A stretch of DNA of 64,000 bases. Source: Paraburkholderia ultramafica. Lineage in GTDB: Bacteria > Pseudomonadota > Gammaproteobacteria > Burkholderiales > Burkholderiaceae. Location: contig NZ_CADIKK010000027.1 of the NCBI RefSeq assembly GCF_902859915.1, forward strand, positions 48,399 through 112,398. Direction: 5' to 3'. Of this stretch, positions 32,777 through 41,349 are shown in pieces; the stretch's first letter is position 1; each line of letters begins with the position of its first letter. A program made the position numbers and the translations under genes. The notes beneath the pieces were generated by a model. The model was not told the origin of the DNA, ran no database searches, and saw only the letters and a list, made by a program, of their open reading frames with translations.

Positions 32777-33536
32777 GCTAGTGCTTCAGAACATTGGAAT
32801 TCAAACGTTAGGCCAATTAGTGTGATCCATGGTTACCGGATCGTTACAGAAAGTTTTTCGCCGAACTGCGCGCCATGGCCGTGTGAACCGCGAACGCGCC
32901 TCGCACGGCACCCGCTGTTGCGGGCGTTATATCAGGTAACGCTTGCATGCGGGTCGGCAATCAAATTTCGCGTTGGGACGCCTAAACTGACTTCAAAGAT
33001 TATCGCGCAAGCTGCTCGCCGCGGGACTCGCTCCCGACGACGCGCGGCTGCTCGACGATACGCGCACTTGTACCGTGCCGACGTCGACCTATGTCCATGA
33101 AATGAAGGATAACTCAATGAACCGGCTAGTTTTCGCTGTGGGCGTGGCCTGCGTCGCCTCGCACACCGGTGGCGGCCGAGGCCATCGGCATCGACAGATA
33201 TCGACCGATTCCGATACGGGCGGTGGAGCATCGATGCAGCCTTGATCCGCGCGCACGTAGATCGGCTAGAGCTGGAACGGTCCACGTGGCGCACGTCGAC
33301 TCACAGCGCCGTGGTTACCAACTGTGACAAGCTCGCGTCTGAAATCGGCCCGGCATCTGTTGAACGCGCATGGCCTGGCCAATAGTCCCGAGCCCGAAAC
33401 AACAAAAGCCCTCACACAGGAGGGCTTTTGTTTTTCACTACCGTTGCCAAACGGTTGCCAAACACTATGCCGGGTTCGAGTCGCCCAGGTCTGATTGGGC
33501 GATGCAAACCATCCCGTCACGCGGCAACCAGCAATC
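32777..33536. other. 760-bp gene-poor region with possible decayed sequence
   Basis: The largest gap in the window. Several short frames of 50-150 codons show no protein family. One (about 33115-33244) starts with a weak signal-peptide-like stretch, then breaks down, which suggests decay. Towards the end are a bidirectional terminator (33401-33436), two adjoining copies of GTTGCCAAAC (about 33445-33465) and a perfect 7-bp hairpin TCGCCCA...TGGGCGA (about 33480-33502). No tRNA can be folded here. Confidence 0.5.
33401..33436 (-). terminator. Bidirectional terminator downstream of sodB
   Basis: AACAAAAGCCCTC (33401-33413) pairs perfectly with GAGGGCTTTTGTT (33420-33432) around a 6-nt loop, with T-runs in both directions. 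It probably serves sodB. Confidence 0.85.
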
Positions 33537-34115
33537 TCACGCGAAGTTCTTCGCTGCGAATTCCCAGTTGACGAGGTTCCAGTACGCTTCGACGAACTTC
33601 GGACGCGCATTGCGATAGTCGATGTAGTACGCGTGTTCCCACACGTCGATCGTCAGCAGTGCTTTGGCATCCGTGGTCAGCGGCGTAGCGGCGTTGCTCG
33701 TCGACACCAGGTCGAGCGAACCGTCAGCCTTCTTCACCAGCCACGCCCAGCCCGAGCCGAACGTGCCGACTGCGGTCTTTGCGAATTCTTCCTTGAACTT
33801 GTCGAACGAACCCCACTTGGCGTTGATGGCGGCAGCCAGTGCGCCGGTCGGCGCACCGCCACCTTGCGGCGACAGGCTGTTCCAGAAGAACGTGTGGTTC
33901 CACACTTGAGCCGCGTTGTTGAACAGGCCGCCCGTTGCCTTCTTGACGATCTCTTCCAGCGACAGGTTCTCGAACTCGGTGCCCTTGATCAGATTGTTCA
34001 GGTTGGTGACATAGGTCTGGTGATGCTTGCCGTAGTGAAACTCGAGCGTCTCTTCCGACATGTGCGGAGCGAGCGCGTTTTTCGCGAACGGCAGCGGCGG
34101 GAGCGTATGTTCCAT
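33537..34115 (-). CDS. sodB: Superoxide dismutase, iron type
   Basis: 192-residue cytoplasmic enzyme that dismutates superoxide. Metal ligands are in their usual motifs: a His in FHYGKHHQTYV, a His in AAQVWNHTFFW, and Asp and His in DVWEHAYYIDY. The NHTFFWNSLSPQGGG and FGSGWAWLVK segments resemble Fe-type enzymes more than Mn-type. The start is the ATG at 34115 (MEHTLPPLPF); the frame upstream is non-homologous. It is transcribed in the same direction as xseA, with 219 bp between them, so it may have its own promoter. Confidence 0.96.
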   Translation of the reverse strand: MEHTLPPLPFAKNALAPHMSEETLEFHYGKHHQTYVTNLNNLIKGTEFENLSLEEIVKKATGGLFNNAAQVWNHTFFWNSLSPQGGGAPTGALAAAINAKWGSFDKFKEEFAKTAVGTFGSGWAWLVKKADGSLDLVSTSNAATPLTTDAKALLTIDVWEHAYYIDYRNARPKFVEAYWNLVNWEFAAKNFA

Positions 34116-34334
34116 GGTGCTTTCCTTCTGTCTGTATCTGTTGTGGGGGAGTCTGCGGATAACGCTTTTGAGCACTCGATTGTAGGCGAGTTGGAATAAC
34201 CCCGCAAACCAACGGACTTTATGCCCGGCATCGGAAAACATGCCGCGCACATAGCGTAGTCAGTGCCTCCGCATGCCGTGTGCCCGCCTCATCCGACAGT
34301 CACGCGGATGGCTGCCATGACCGTCGGCGAAGTG

Positions 34335-35714
34335 TCAGAAACCGTCGGTGAGACGCGCTTGCACATCGGCCAGCGCGATGTCGGCCGAGCCTTCGGCGAG
34401 ATGCACCGTCAGGCGCCGCCCCGGTTTCAACGACGACGGTGCGCGCACCGCACGGCCGCTCTGTACATCGATCATGGCCGCATAACCCCGCTCCAGCGTA
34501 CGCTGCGGACTCAGGACTTCGAGCCGTGCGGCAAGCGTATCGATGCGTGCAACCTGACGTTCATGCTGGCGCAACAATGCCGCGTCCAGACGTTGCGCGA
34601 GATTGCCGAGCTTCGTCTGATGGGCGGCGAGATCCGGACGCCAGCGCTGCCAGCGCATCTGCAGCAGCGAAAACCGCGCTCGCGCATCACGCACCGGCCG
34701 CGCGCCCGCCGACGCGAGCCGCGCGCTCAATTGCTGCAGATGCGTGCGTTGCCGCGTGAGACGCTCGGCCGGCGACACCAGCCTGCGTGCGAGCCAGTCG
34801 AGTTGCTGCGCGCGCCGCTCCATCATGCGCCCGAAGCCGCGTGCGAGCGTCGCGTGCCGATGATCGAGTTCGCGCAGCAGCAGCACGCGCTGCGGACTGA
34901 CGAGTTCGGCGGCGCCGGTCGGGGTCGGCGCGCGCACGTCGGCGGCGAAGTCGGCGATCGTGAAATCGGTTTCGTGACCGACGCCGCTCACCACCGGAAT
35001 CGCGCTTTCCGCAATCGCGCGCGCCAGCACTTCCTCGTTGAATGCCCACAGGTCTTCGATCGAGCCGCCGCCGCGGCACACGATCAGCACGTCGACTTCG
35101 CGCCGCGCGCTGGCCGCCTCGACCATCGCCGCGAGCCTGCTGCTGACGCCCACGCCCTGCACCGGCGCCGGATAGACGATCACCGGAATGTGCGGCGCGC
35201 GACGCGACAGCGTGGTCAGCACGTCACGCAGCGCCGCGGCCTGCAACGACGTGACGATGCCGATCGCGCGCGGATGAAGCGGCAGCGCGCGCTTGCGCTC
35301 GGCGGCAAAGAGACCCTCGGCTTCGAGCTGCGCCTTCAGCTTGAGAAACGCTTCGTACAGACGCCCCTGGCCGGTGCGGCGCACCGCTTCGACGTTCAGT
35401 TGCAGCTCGCCGCGCGGCTCGTACATCGTGACGAGCGCGCGCACTTCGATGCGGTCGCCTTCGCGCGGGGTGAATTCGGCATATTGCGCCCGCCCGCGAA
35501 ACATCACGCAACGCATTTGCGCCTGCGCGTCCTTGATCGAGAAATACCAGTGGCCGCTCGCCGCGCGCGTGAAGTTGGACACTTCGCCGGCCACCCAGAC
35601 GAGCGGAAAAGAGCGTTCGAGCATCGTGCCGATCGCGCGATTGAGCGCGGAAACGGGAACGACGACCTCACCGCCGGGCATCGCCGACGAAAAAAAGGGA
35701 CTTTCGGGATTCAT
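34335..35714 (-). CDS. xseA: Exodeoxyribonuclease VII large subunit
   Basis: 459 residues. The N-terminal OB-fold (about 15-115; VWVAGEVSNFTRAASGHWYFSIKD) precedes the catalytic region (about 130-320). That region contains IGIVTSLQAAALRDVL, VLIVCRGGGSIEDLWAFNEE and PVVSGVGHETDFTIADFAADVRAPTPTGAAE. A long coiled-coil arm follows and a short C-terminal segment ends with LADVQARLTDGF. The start is 35714 (MNPESPFFSS), because the 47 upstream codons are not conserved. The small subunit gene xseB is not in the window. Confidence 0.95.
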   Translation of the reverse strand: MNPESPFFSSAMPGGEVVVPVSALNRAIGTMLERSFPLVWVAGEVSNFTRAASGHWYFSIKDAQAQMRCVMFRGRAQYAEFTPREGDRIEVRALVTMYEPRGELQLNVEAVRRTGQGRLYEAFLKLKAQLEAEGLFAAERKRALPLHPRAIGIVTSLQAAALRDVLTTLSRRAPHIPVIVYPAPVQGVGVSSRLAAMVEAASARREVDVLIVCRGGGSIEDLWAFNEEVLARAIAESAIPVVSGVGHETDFTIADFAADVRAPTPTGAAELVSPQRVLLLRELDHRHATLARGFGRMMERRAQQLDWLARRLVSPAERLTRQRTHLQQLSARLASAGARPVRDARARFSLLQMRWQRWRPDLAAHQTKLGNLAQRLDAALLRQHERQVARIDTLAARLEVLSPQRTLERGYAAMIDVQSGRAVRAPSSLKPGRRLTVHLAEGSADIALADVQARLTDGF

Positions 35715-36296
35715 GCGAGGGGAGTATCTGTGACTGGCCGGACAGACGATAGACCGAGTGGCCATCGGCGTCCAGCGTGGTCGTCGAATTGTTAAAAGTG
35801 TCCACATGGCGGGACCGGCCAGACGAATTCCGCCAGACCACCCGCCAAGGTCCACGTATTCGAAGCAGGCCGTTGATTTATATGGCGTTTATATGTCAAT
35901 AACGGGAACCGTTACCGATCCGGATGGCTCGGAACGGCCCTCTCCACCGGTTGGGCGGGAGGTTCTCCACAGAGTTATCCACAGGCGCCAGGTATCGCCC
36001 GACGCCGCGACTCGTTGCATGGCGCGCGCCGCGCGACTTGCCGGGCGGGACGCCCGCGCGCTAGAGTGGCGGGTTCCACGGCATGCCGAACGCCCGGCGA
36101 AGCACGCCAATACTGCACACTGCGCGGTACATTGCGCGAAAGCGCCGGGCGCCGCCGCAGCCTGATTTTTCGCTTCACTTTCGATTGTCCGGAGAACCGC
36201 GTTGATGCAGACCCCGCGTATTGCGCATGGCGCCTCCACGCCGCCGTGCCGCCCCTTGACGGTGAACGGCACGCGGCTCGGCCGCGCGACTTGTCC
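35715..36296. other. 582-bp divergent region xseA / lpxK
   Basis: It contains an AT-rich patch (about 35870-35900) and two DnaA-box-like 9-mers (35963-35983). A long open frame on the plus strand runs into lpxK from 36015, but its first 94 codons have no family similarity. In several related genomes I recall exbB/exbD between these genes, and none is present here. Confidence 0.45.
35963..35983 (+). other. Pair of DnaA-box-like sequences
   Basis: TTATCCACA (35975-35983) is a perfect DnaA box. TTCTCCACA (35963-35971) differs by one base, in the same orientation, 12 bp upstream. Function not shown. Confidence 0.35.
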
Positions 36297-37313
36297 ATGA
36301 GCAAACTCAACGACCGTCTCGAAGCACGCGTTGCGCGCGAGTGGCAACAGTACGGTCCGTTCGCGTGGGCGCTGACGCCGTTCGCGTGCGTGTTCGGCGC
36401 AATTACCGCCGCGCGCCGCGCCGCCTTCTCGCTTGGCTGGTTGAAATCCGTGCGCGTCGGTGTGCCGGTGGTGGTGGTCGGCAACGTGACCGTGGGCGGC
36501 ACCGGCAAGACGCCGACCGTGATCGCGCTGGTCGAAGCGTTGCGCGCCGCGGGCTTCCAACCCGGCGTGGTGTCGCGTGGCTACGGCGCACGCGTGAAGA
36601 CGCCGACGCCGGTCACATCCGCGTCGACGGCGCGAGTCGGCGGCGACGAGCCGTTGCTGATCGCGCGCCGCACCGGCGCGCCGGTATGGGTCTGTCCGGA
36701 CCGCGTGGCCGCCGCGCAGGCGCTGTGCGCCGCGCATCGAGACGTCGATGTGATCGTCAGCGACGACGGCTTGCAGCATTACCGCCTCGCACGCGACGCC
36801 GAACTGGTCGTGTTCGACCACCGGCTCGGCGGTAATGGCTTCCTGCTGCCGGCCGGCCCGCTGCGCGAGCCGCTGTCGCGCCGCCGCGACGCGACGCTGA
36901 TCAACGATCCGTACGCGCGCACCCTGCCCGCGTGGCCGAACACATTCGCGCTGCAACTCGCCCCCGCCGACGCGTGGCATCTGGACAATCCGGCGCTGCG
37001 CCGGCCGCTCGCGCAATTCAGCGGCGAGCGGGTGCTGGCCGCGGCCGGCATCGGCGCGCCGGAGCGTTTTTTCGCCACGCTGCGCGCTGCCGGCCTCACG
37101 CCCGCCACCCGCGCGCTGCCCGATCACTACGCGTTCGAGCGCAATCCTTTTACCGACGTGGACGCCGATGCGATCCTGATAACGGAAAAGGATGCGGTAA
37201 AATTAGGGTCCTGGCACGATGCGCGCATCTGGGTTGTCCCGGTCGAAGCCGCGCTCGATCATCGCCTCATTGCATTAGTTGTGGAGAAAGTCCGTGGACG
37301 CTCGCCTGCTTGA
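36297..37313 (+). CDS. lpxK: Tetraacyldisaccharide 4'-kinase
   Basis: 338-residue inner-membrane-associated kinase that phosphorylates the 4' position of the lipid A precursor. The N-terminal membrane-associating helix (FAWALTPFACVFGAITAARR) is followed by the P-loop GNVTVGGTGKTP and VVSRGYGAR. DVIVSDDGLQHYRLARD and the C-terminal ILITEKDAVKL follow, all family hallmarks. It starts at 36297. It overlaps the downstream Trm112-like gene, forming lpxK-trm112-kdsB, with adk following. Confidence 0.96.
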   Translation: MSKLNDRLEARVAREWQQYGPFAWALTPFACVFGAITAARRAAFSLGWLKSVRVGVPVVVVGNVTVGGTGKTPTVIALVEALRAAGFQPGVVSRGYGARVKTPTPVTSASTARVGGDEPLLIARRTGAPVWVCPDRVAAAQALCAAHRDVDVIVSDDGLQHYRLARDAELVVFDHRLGGNGFLLPAGPLREPLSRRRDATLINDPYARTLPAWPNTFALQLAPADAWHLDNPALRRPLAQFSGERVLAAAGIGAPERFFATLRAAGLTPATRALPDHYAFERNPFTDVDADAILITEKDAVKLGSWHDARIWVVPVEAALDHRLIALVVEKVRGRSPA

Positions 37314-37497
37314 AATTCTCGTCTGCCCGATCTGCAAGGGCCCGCTCAGCTACGACCGTGCCGCGCAGGAGCTGATCTGCAACGCGGACAAGCTCGCCTA
37401 TCCGATCCGCGACGGCATTCCCGTGATGCTGGTCGACGAAGCGCGGCAGACCGTGGAAGGCACGCCGGTCGACCTGAATCCGGGCTCGGTCGCCTGA
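37294..37497 (+). CDS. Trm112/YcaR family small zinc-binding protein
   Basis: 67 residues with GTG start at 37294 (inside the lpxK 3' end, preceded by GGAG). The sequence is DARLLEILVCPICKGPL, then a further Cys (ELICNAD), then LAYPIRDGIPVMLVDEAR. Eukaryotic Trm112 is an activator of methyltransferases. The bacterial protein's role is not defined, but its place between lpxK and kdsB is widely conserved. Overlap with lpxK implies translational coupling. Confidence 0.93.
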   Translation: MDARLLEILVCPICKGPLSYDRAAQELICNADKLAYPIRDGIPVMLVDEARQTVEGTPVDLNPGSVA

Positions 37498-37659
37498 GTC
37501 AGGTTTGTCCGCGCGGGGCAGCCGCCGTGCGCCACGCCCCGCGTCGTTGCTCCGCATCCGTTGCAGTCTTGCCCGTTTGCGCCCGCGCGGCATGCGCAGC
37601 CGCTTCCTCCGGTTTTATCGCGGTCCGTCTTTTCGCTCATCTTCCCGCGCATCTTTCTG

Positions 37660-38460
37660 ATGACCCACGCCAATCCCACCACTCCCCCGTTTATCGCCGT
37701 CGTGCCGGCCCGACTCGCCTCGACGCGTCTGCCCAACAAGCCGCTCGCCGACATTGGCGGCAAACCGATGGTGGTGCGGGTCGCCGAACGCGCGCGCGAG
37801 TCGGGCGCGCAGCAGGTGCTGGTCGCGTCGGATGCGCAAGCGGTGCTCGACGCGGCGCGCGACCACGGCTTCGAAGCCGTGCTGACACGCGCCGATCATC
37901 CGTCGGGCACGGACCGTCTCGCGGAAGTGGCGGCGCAGTTCGGCTGGAGCGACGACACGATCGTCGTCAATGTGCAGGGCGACGAGCCGCTGATCGATCC
38001 GGCGCTGGTGTGCGGCGTCGCGTCGCACCTCGCGGCGAGTAGCGGCTGCGCGATCGCGACCGCCGCGCACCCGATCACCGATCCCGCTGAAATTTTCAAT
38101 CCGAACGTCGTCAAGGTCGTGCTCGACGCACGCGGCGTTGCGCTGTACTTCTCGCGCGCGCCGATTCCGTGGGCCCGCGACGCCTGGCAGCCGCACTGGC
38201 CCAATGTCGCGTCGATGCCGGCGCCGCCGGCGCCCGCGGTGGTCCATCGGCATATCGGGCTGTACGCGTATCGCGCGCAATTCCTGCGCACTTACCCTGG
38301 TCTCGCGATCTCGCCGATCGAACAGGTCGAAGCGCTCGAACAGTTGCGCGCGATGTGGCACGGCGAGCGCATCGCGGTGCTCGTCACGCCGGACGTGCCG
38401 CTGCCCGGCGTCGACACGCCCGCCGATCTCGCGCGCGTGCAGGCTCTATTCGGGTCTTGA
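37660..38460 (+). CDS. kdsB: 3-deoxy-manno-octulosonate cytidylyltransferase
   Basis: 266 residues. It activates Kdo as CMP-Kdo for lipopolysaccharide core synthesis. Motifs are the nucleotide-binding VVPARLASTRLPNKPLADIGG, NVQGDEPLIDP, YFSRAPIPWARD, HIGLYAYRAQFL and EQVEALEQLRAMWHGERI. The ATG at 37660 starts the conserved region; the frame's earlier codons are not family-like. It lies 162 bp after the Trm112-like gene and about 210 bp before adk. Confidence 0.96.
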   Translation: MTHANPTTPPFIAVVPARLASTRLPNKPLADIGGKPMVVRVAERARESGAQQVLVASDAQAVLDAARDHGFEAVLTRADHPSGTDRLAEVAAQFGWSDDTIVVNVQGDEPLIDPALVCGVASHLAASSGCAIATAAHPITDPAEIFNPNVVKVVLDARGVALYFSRAPIPWARDAWQPHWPNVASMPAPPAPAVVHRHIGLYAYRAQFLRTYPGLAISPIEQVEALEQLRAMWHGERIAVLVTPDVPLPGVDTPADLARVQALFGS

Positions 38461-38674
38461 GCATAAAAACCCATGGCATAATCGGACGGTTGTGCGCGCC
38501 TCCCGTCACCAGCGAACCCCAGGGTTTGCCCCGTCGCACCATTGCCGTCTTGCAGCGCCGTCGTGTTTCGACGTGCAGCGCGAGACCCGCAACGGCAGCC
38601 GATGCGGGTCCCTCGACCAATCGTGGGATGGCTGCGACCTCATCAAAGAATTCACATAGATCTGGAGATATCAC

Positions 38675-39340
38675 ATGCGTTTGATCCTTTTGGGTGCACC
38701 CGGCGCGGGCAAGGGCACTCAGGCAAACTTCATCAAGGAAAAGTTCGGCATTCCGCAAATTTCCACCGGTGACATGCTGCGTGCAGCCGTCAAGGCAGGC
38801 ACGCCGCTCGGCCTCGAAGCCAAGCGCTTCATGGACGCCGGCGAACTGGTCACGGACGAGCTGATCATCAACCTGGTGAAGGAACGTCTGCAGCAGCCGG
38901 ACTGCGCGAGCGGTTATCTGTTCGACGGTTTCCCGCGCACCATTCCGCAAGCTGAAGCGATGAAGCAGGCTGGCGTCGCGATCGACTACGTGCTGGAGAT
39001 CGACGTGCCGTTCGACGAGATCATCGTGCGTATGAGCGGCCGCCGCTCACACGCCGCTTCGGGCCGCACGTATCACGTCAAGTTCAATCCGCCGAAGATC
39101 GAAGGCGTGGACGACGTGACCGGCGAGCCGCTGATCCAGCGCGACGACGACAAGGAAGAAACGGTCAAGAAGCGTCTGGACGTGTATGAGGCGCAAACCA
39201 AGCCGCTGATCGAGTACTACAACGGCTGGGCGAAGAACGGCGATCCGTCGACCGCACTGAAGGCGCCGCAATACCGCCGGATTTCGGGCCTCGGCAGCGT
39301 CGATGATATTCGGGCTCGCGCGTTCGACGCGTTGAAGTAA
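38675..39340 (+). CDS. adk: Adenylate kinase
   Basis: 221-residue enzyme that interconverts ATP + AMP and 2 ADP. The P-loop GAPGAGKGT is at residues 7-15, followed by ISTGDMLRAA, the LFDGFPRTIPQA signature and the LID region (SGRRSHAASGRTYHVKFNPPK). This LID lacks the zinc-binding Cys. A GGAG precedes the ATG. It has its own terminator. Confidence 0.97.
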   Translation: MRLILLGAPGAGKGTQANFIKEKFGIPQISTGDMLRAAVKAGTPLGLEAKRFMDAGELVTDELIINLVKERLQQPDCASGYLFDGFPRTIPQAEAMKQAGVAIDYVLEIDVPFDEIIVRMSGRRSHAASGRTYHVKFNPPKIEGVDDVTGEPLIQRDDDKEETVKKRLDVYEAQTKPLIEYYNGWAKNGDPSTALKAPQYRRISGLGSVDDIRARAFDALK

Positions 39341-39371
39341 GCTCGCCACCGACTGCTTCTGTTTTACGAAG

Positions 39372-39397
39372 ACCCGCCCTTACCGGCGGGTTTTTTA
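39372..39397 (+). terminator. Intrinsic terminator of adk
   Basis: ACCCGCC (39372-39378) pairs with GGCGGGT (39385-39391) and continues into T residues. Confidence 0.88.
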
Positions 39398-39634
39398 TTG
39401 GGACACACGGAGTGGGACCGGCCGCCCTCTCCCGCTTTCCCTTAGCCGCCGTGTCCGGCGTCAATTAATTAGAGATCCGTATCGGTTTGCTTGCGCGGTT
39501 TGCTTGCCCTGCGGCACGCGGATCGCGCGTGCTGCCCGGCTTTTCTTTCCGCATTGCAGCATAGCCGTTACAATCGATCATCGAAAAAATATTCGATCGA
39601 GACACGACTGGACAACCGTAGCAAAGGAGTAGAC

Positions 39635-40393
39635 ATGGAGATTCGTGACAATGTGTTCCTGATCACCGGCGGTGCATCGGGTCTTGGCGCCGCCACCGCG
39701 CGCCTGCTCGTCGAGAACGGCGGCAAGGTGGTGCTCGCCGATCTTAATCAGGATGCCGGTGAAGCGCTCGCCAAGGAACTCGGCGGCGTCTTCGTCAAAT
39801 GCGACGTGAGCCGCGAAGACGACGCGACCCAAGCCGTCGAAGCCGCGACGAAGCTCGGCACGCTGCGCGGCCTCGTCAATTGCGCAGGCGTCGCGCCGGC
39901 TATCAAAACGGTCGGCAAGGACGGCCCGCATCCGCTCGATTCGTTCGCGCGCACCATCTCGATCAATCTGATCGGCACCTTCAACATGATCCGGCTCGCG
40001 GCCGCGGCGATGTCGAAGAACGAACCGAATGCGCTTGGCGAGCGCGGCGTGATCATCAATACGGCATCGGTGGCCGCGTATGACGGTCAGATCGGGCAGG
40101 CGGCCTACGCGGCATCGAAGGGCGGCGTGGTCGGCATGACGCTGCCGATCGCACGCGACCTGTCGCGCAACGCGATCCGCGTGATGACGATCGCCCCGGG
40201 CATCTTCGAAACGCCGATGCTGCTCGGCATGCCGCAGGAAGTGCAGGACGCCCTCGGCGCGATGGTGCCGTTCCCGCCGCGCCTGGGCAAACCGGCGGAA
40301 TACGCGATGCTGGCCAAGCAGATCTTCGACAATCCGATGCTCAACGGCGAAGTGATTCGTCTGGACGGCGCAATCCGCATGCAGCCGAAGTAA
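39635..40393 (+). CDS. Short-chain dehydrogenase, 3-hydroxyacyl-CoA dehydrogenase type II-like
   Basis: 252-residue NAD(P)-dependent oxidoreductase. The cofactor motif GGASGLG is at residues 12-18, with acidic VVLADLNQD after beta-2, suggesting NAD preference. The catalytic segment holds Ser (NTASVAAYDG) and YAASKGG. The overall pattern (LRGLVNCAGVAPAIKTVGKDG, FPPRLGKPAEYAML) resembles HSD17B10/FadB2x-type hydroxyacyl-CoA dehydrogenases. An AAGGAG lies before the ATG at 39635. Single gene ending in a strong hairpin terminator. The specific substrate is inferred only from family resemblance. Confidence 0.88.
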   Translation: MEIRDNVFLITGGASGLGAATARLLVENGGKVVLADLNQDAGEALAKELGGVFVKCDVSREDDATQAVEAATKLGTLRGLVNCAGVAPAIKTVGKDGPHPLDSFARTISINLIGTFNMIRLAAAAMSKNEPNALGERGVIINTASVAAYDGQIGQAAYAASKGGVVGMTLPIARDLSRNAIRVMTIAPGIFETPMLLGMPQEVQDALGAMVPFPPRLGKPAEYAMLAKQIFDNPMLNGEVIRLDGAIRMQPK

Positions 40394-40429
40394 CGGCGCC
40401 TCCACGTGCCGCTCGACGCGGCGCGCACA

Positions 40430-40475
40430 TACGAAAAAAAACGCCTGCACATGAATCATGTGCAGGCGTTCTGTT
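40430..40475. terminator. Bidirectional terminator between the SDR gene and the SirB1-family gene
   Basis: AACGCCTGCACATG (40440-40453) pairs perfectly with CATGTGCAGGCGTT (40457-40470) around a 3-nt loop. An A-run precedes it and T residues follow, so it can work for both convergent genes. Confidence 0.88.
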
Positions 40476-40501
40476 TTACGCGGTTCGAAGGCGCGGGGCG
40501 G

Positions 40502-41344
40502 CTAGCCGCGATCGTCTTGCTGGGTGCGTTGACGCAACTCATTCAGCTGCGACTCCACCACCGTCGCGTCCTCGGCATCCGGCCGGTCGCCAAGATAGCT
40601 TTCGAGGTCTTCGAGCGCGGGACGCAGGTAATCGAGCCGCGCGTACGCGAAGCCGCGATCGCGCACCTCTTCGATATTGTCCGGCAGCAGGATCACGAGA
40701 CGCTGCTGCACCGCCAGCAAGCGTTGCCAACGCTCGGTCTGAAGATAGGTGGATTTCAGATTGCGCAGCATGCGGGCGATGATCTCGCGCCGCGTGGCCG
40801 GTTGCAGCAGCATGCGCAGCGCCCTGCTGACCGACTCGCCCGCCGACGCCACGTACGGCTCCAGCATGTCGACCATCTGCGCTTCGGTCAGCGAATGGCC
40901 GCTGGTCGGATCGAGCATCATGTCGCCGTCGGGGGTCGTCACGCGCAGCAGGAAGTGGCCTGGAAACGACACGCCGCGCGCCGGAACGCCGATCTGCTCG
41001 GCCATCTCCAGATACAGCACCGCAAGCGAAATCGGAATGCCGCGGCGCCTCTTCAACACCGCATTCAGATAACTGTTGTCGGGATCGTAATAGTCGTTGA
41101 GATTGCTGGCAAAACCCAGCTCGCGAAAGAAGAACCGGTTCAGGATGCCGACCTTCTGCCGGATGTCGGCGTCGTCCGGCATGCGGCGCTGCAGGCGCAC
41201 CACCAGTTCGTCGATCTCGGCCAGGGTGCCTTGCAGATCGAGATCGGGGTAAGCGTCCTGCGCGAGCGAGAGCGCCGCCTCGGTCAGCGGCAGGCTGTCG
41301 TCTTCGGCGACGAGCGTGCTGAAATAGTCGAGAACCCGCGTCAT
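40502..41344 (-). CDS. SirB1/UPF0162 family protein with transglutaminase-like core
   Basis: 280 residues. The N-terminal half has the SirB1 transglutaminase-like motif (NDYYDPDNSYLNAVLKRRRGIPISL, then GVPARGVSFPGHFLLRV), followed by a TPR-like helical C-terminus (about 180-270). The usual catalytic Cys is not apparent in the core, so it may be a non-enzymatic variant. It starts 5 bp after the murJ stop on the same strand and is probably co-transcribed with it. Function is not established. Confidence 0.85.
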   Translation of the reverse strand: MTRVLDYFSTLVAEDDSLPLTEAALSLAQDAYPDLDLQGTLAEIDELVVRLQRRMPDDADIRQKVGILNRFFFRELGFASNLNDYYDPDNSYLNAVLKRRRGIPISLAVLYLEMAEQIGVPARGVSFPGHFLLRVTTPDGDMMLDPTSGHSLTEAQMVDMLEPYVASAGESVSRALRMLLQPATRREIIARMLRNLKSTYLQTERWQRLLAVQQRLVILLPDNIEEVRDRGFAYARLDYLRPALEDLESYLGDRPDAEDATVVESQLNELRQRTQQDDRG

Positions 41345-41349
41345 CGTGA

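Noticed and set aside
33465..33505. Possible tRNA fragment or phage attachment site (GGTTCGAGTC-like T-arm)
   Set aside because: No acceptor stem, D-arm or anticodon arm can be built around it and no integrase or flanking repeat is present.
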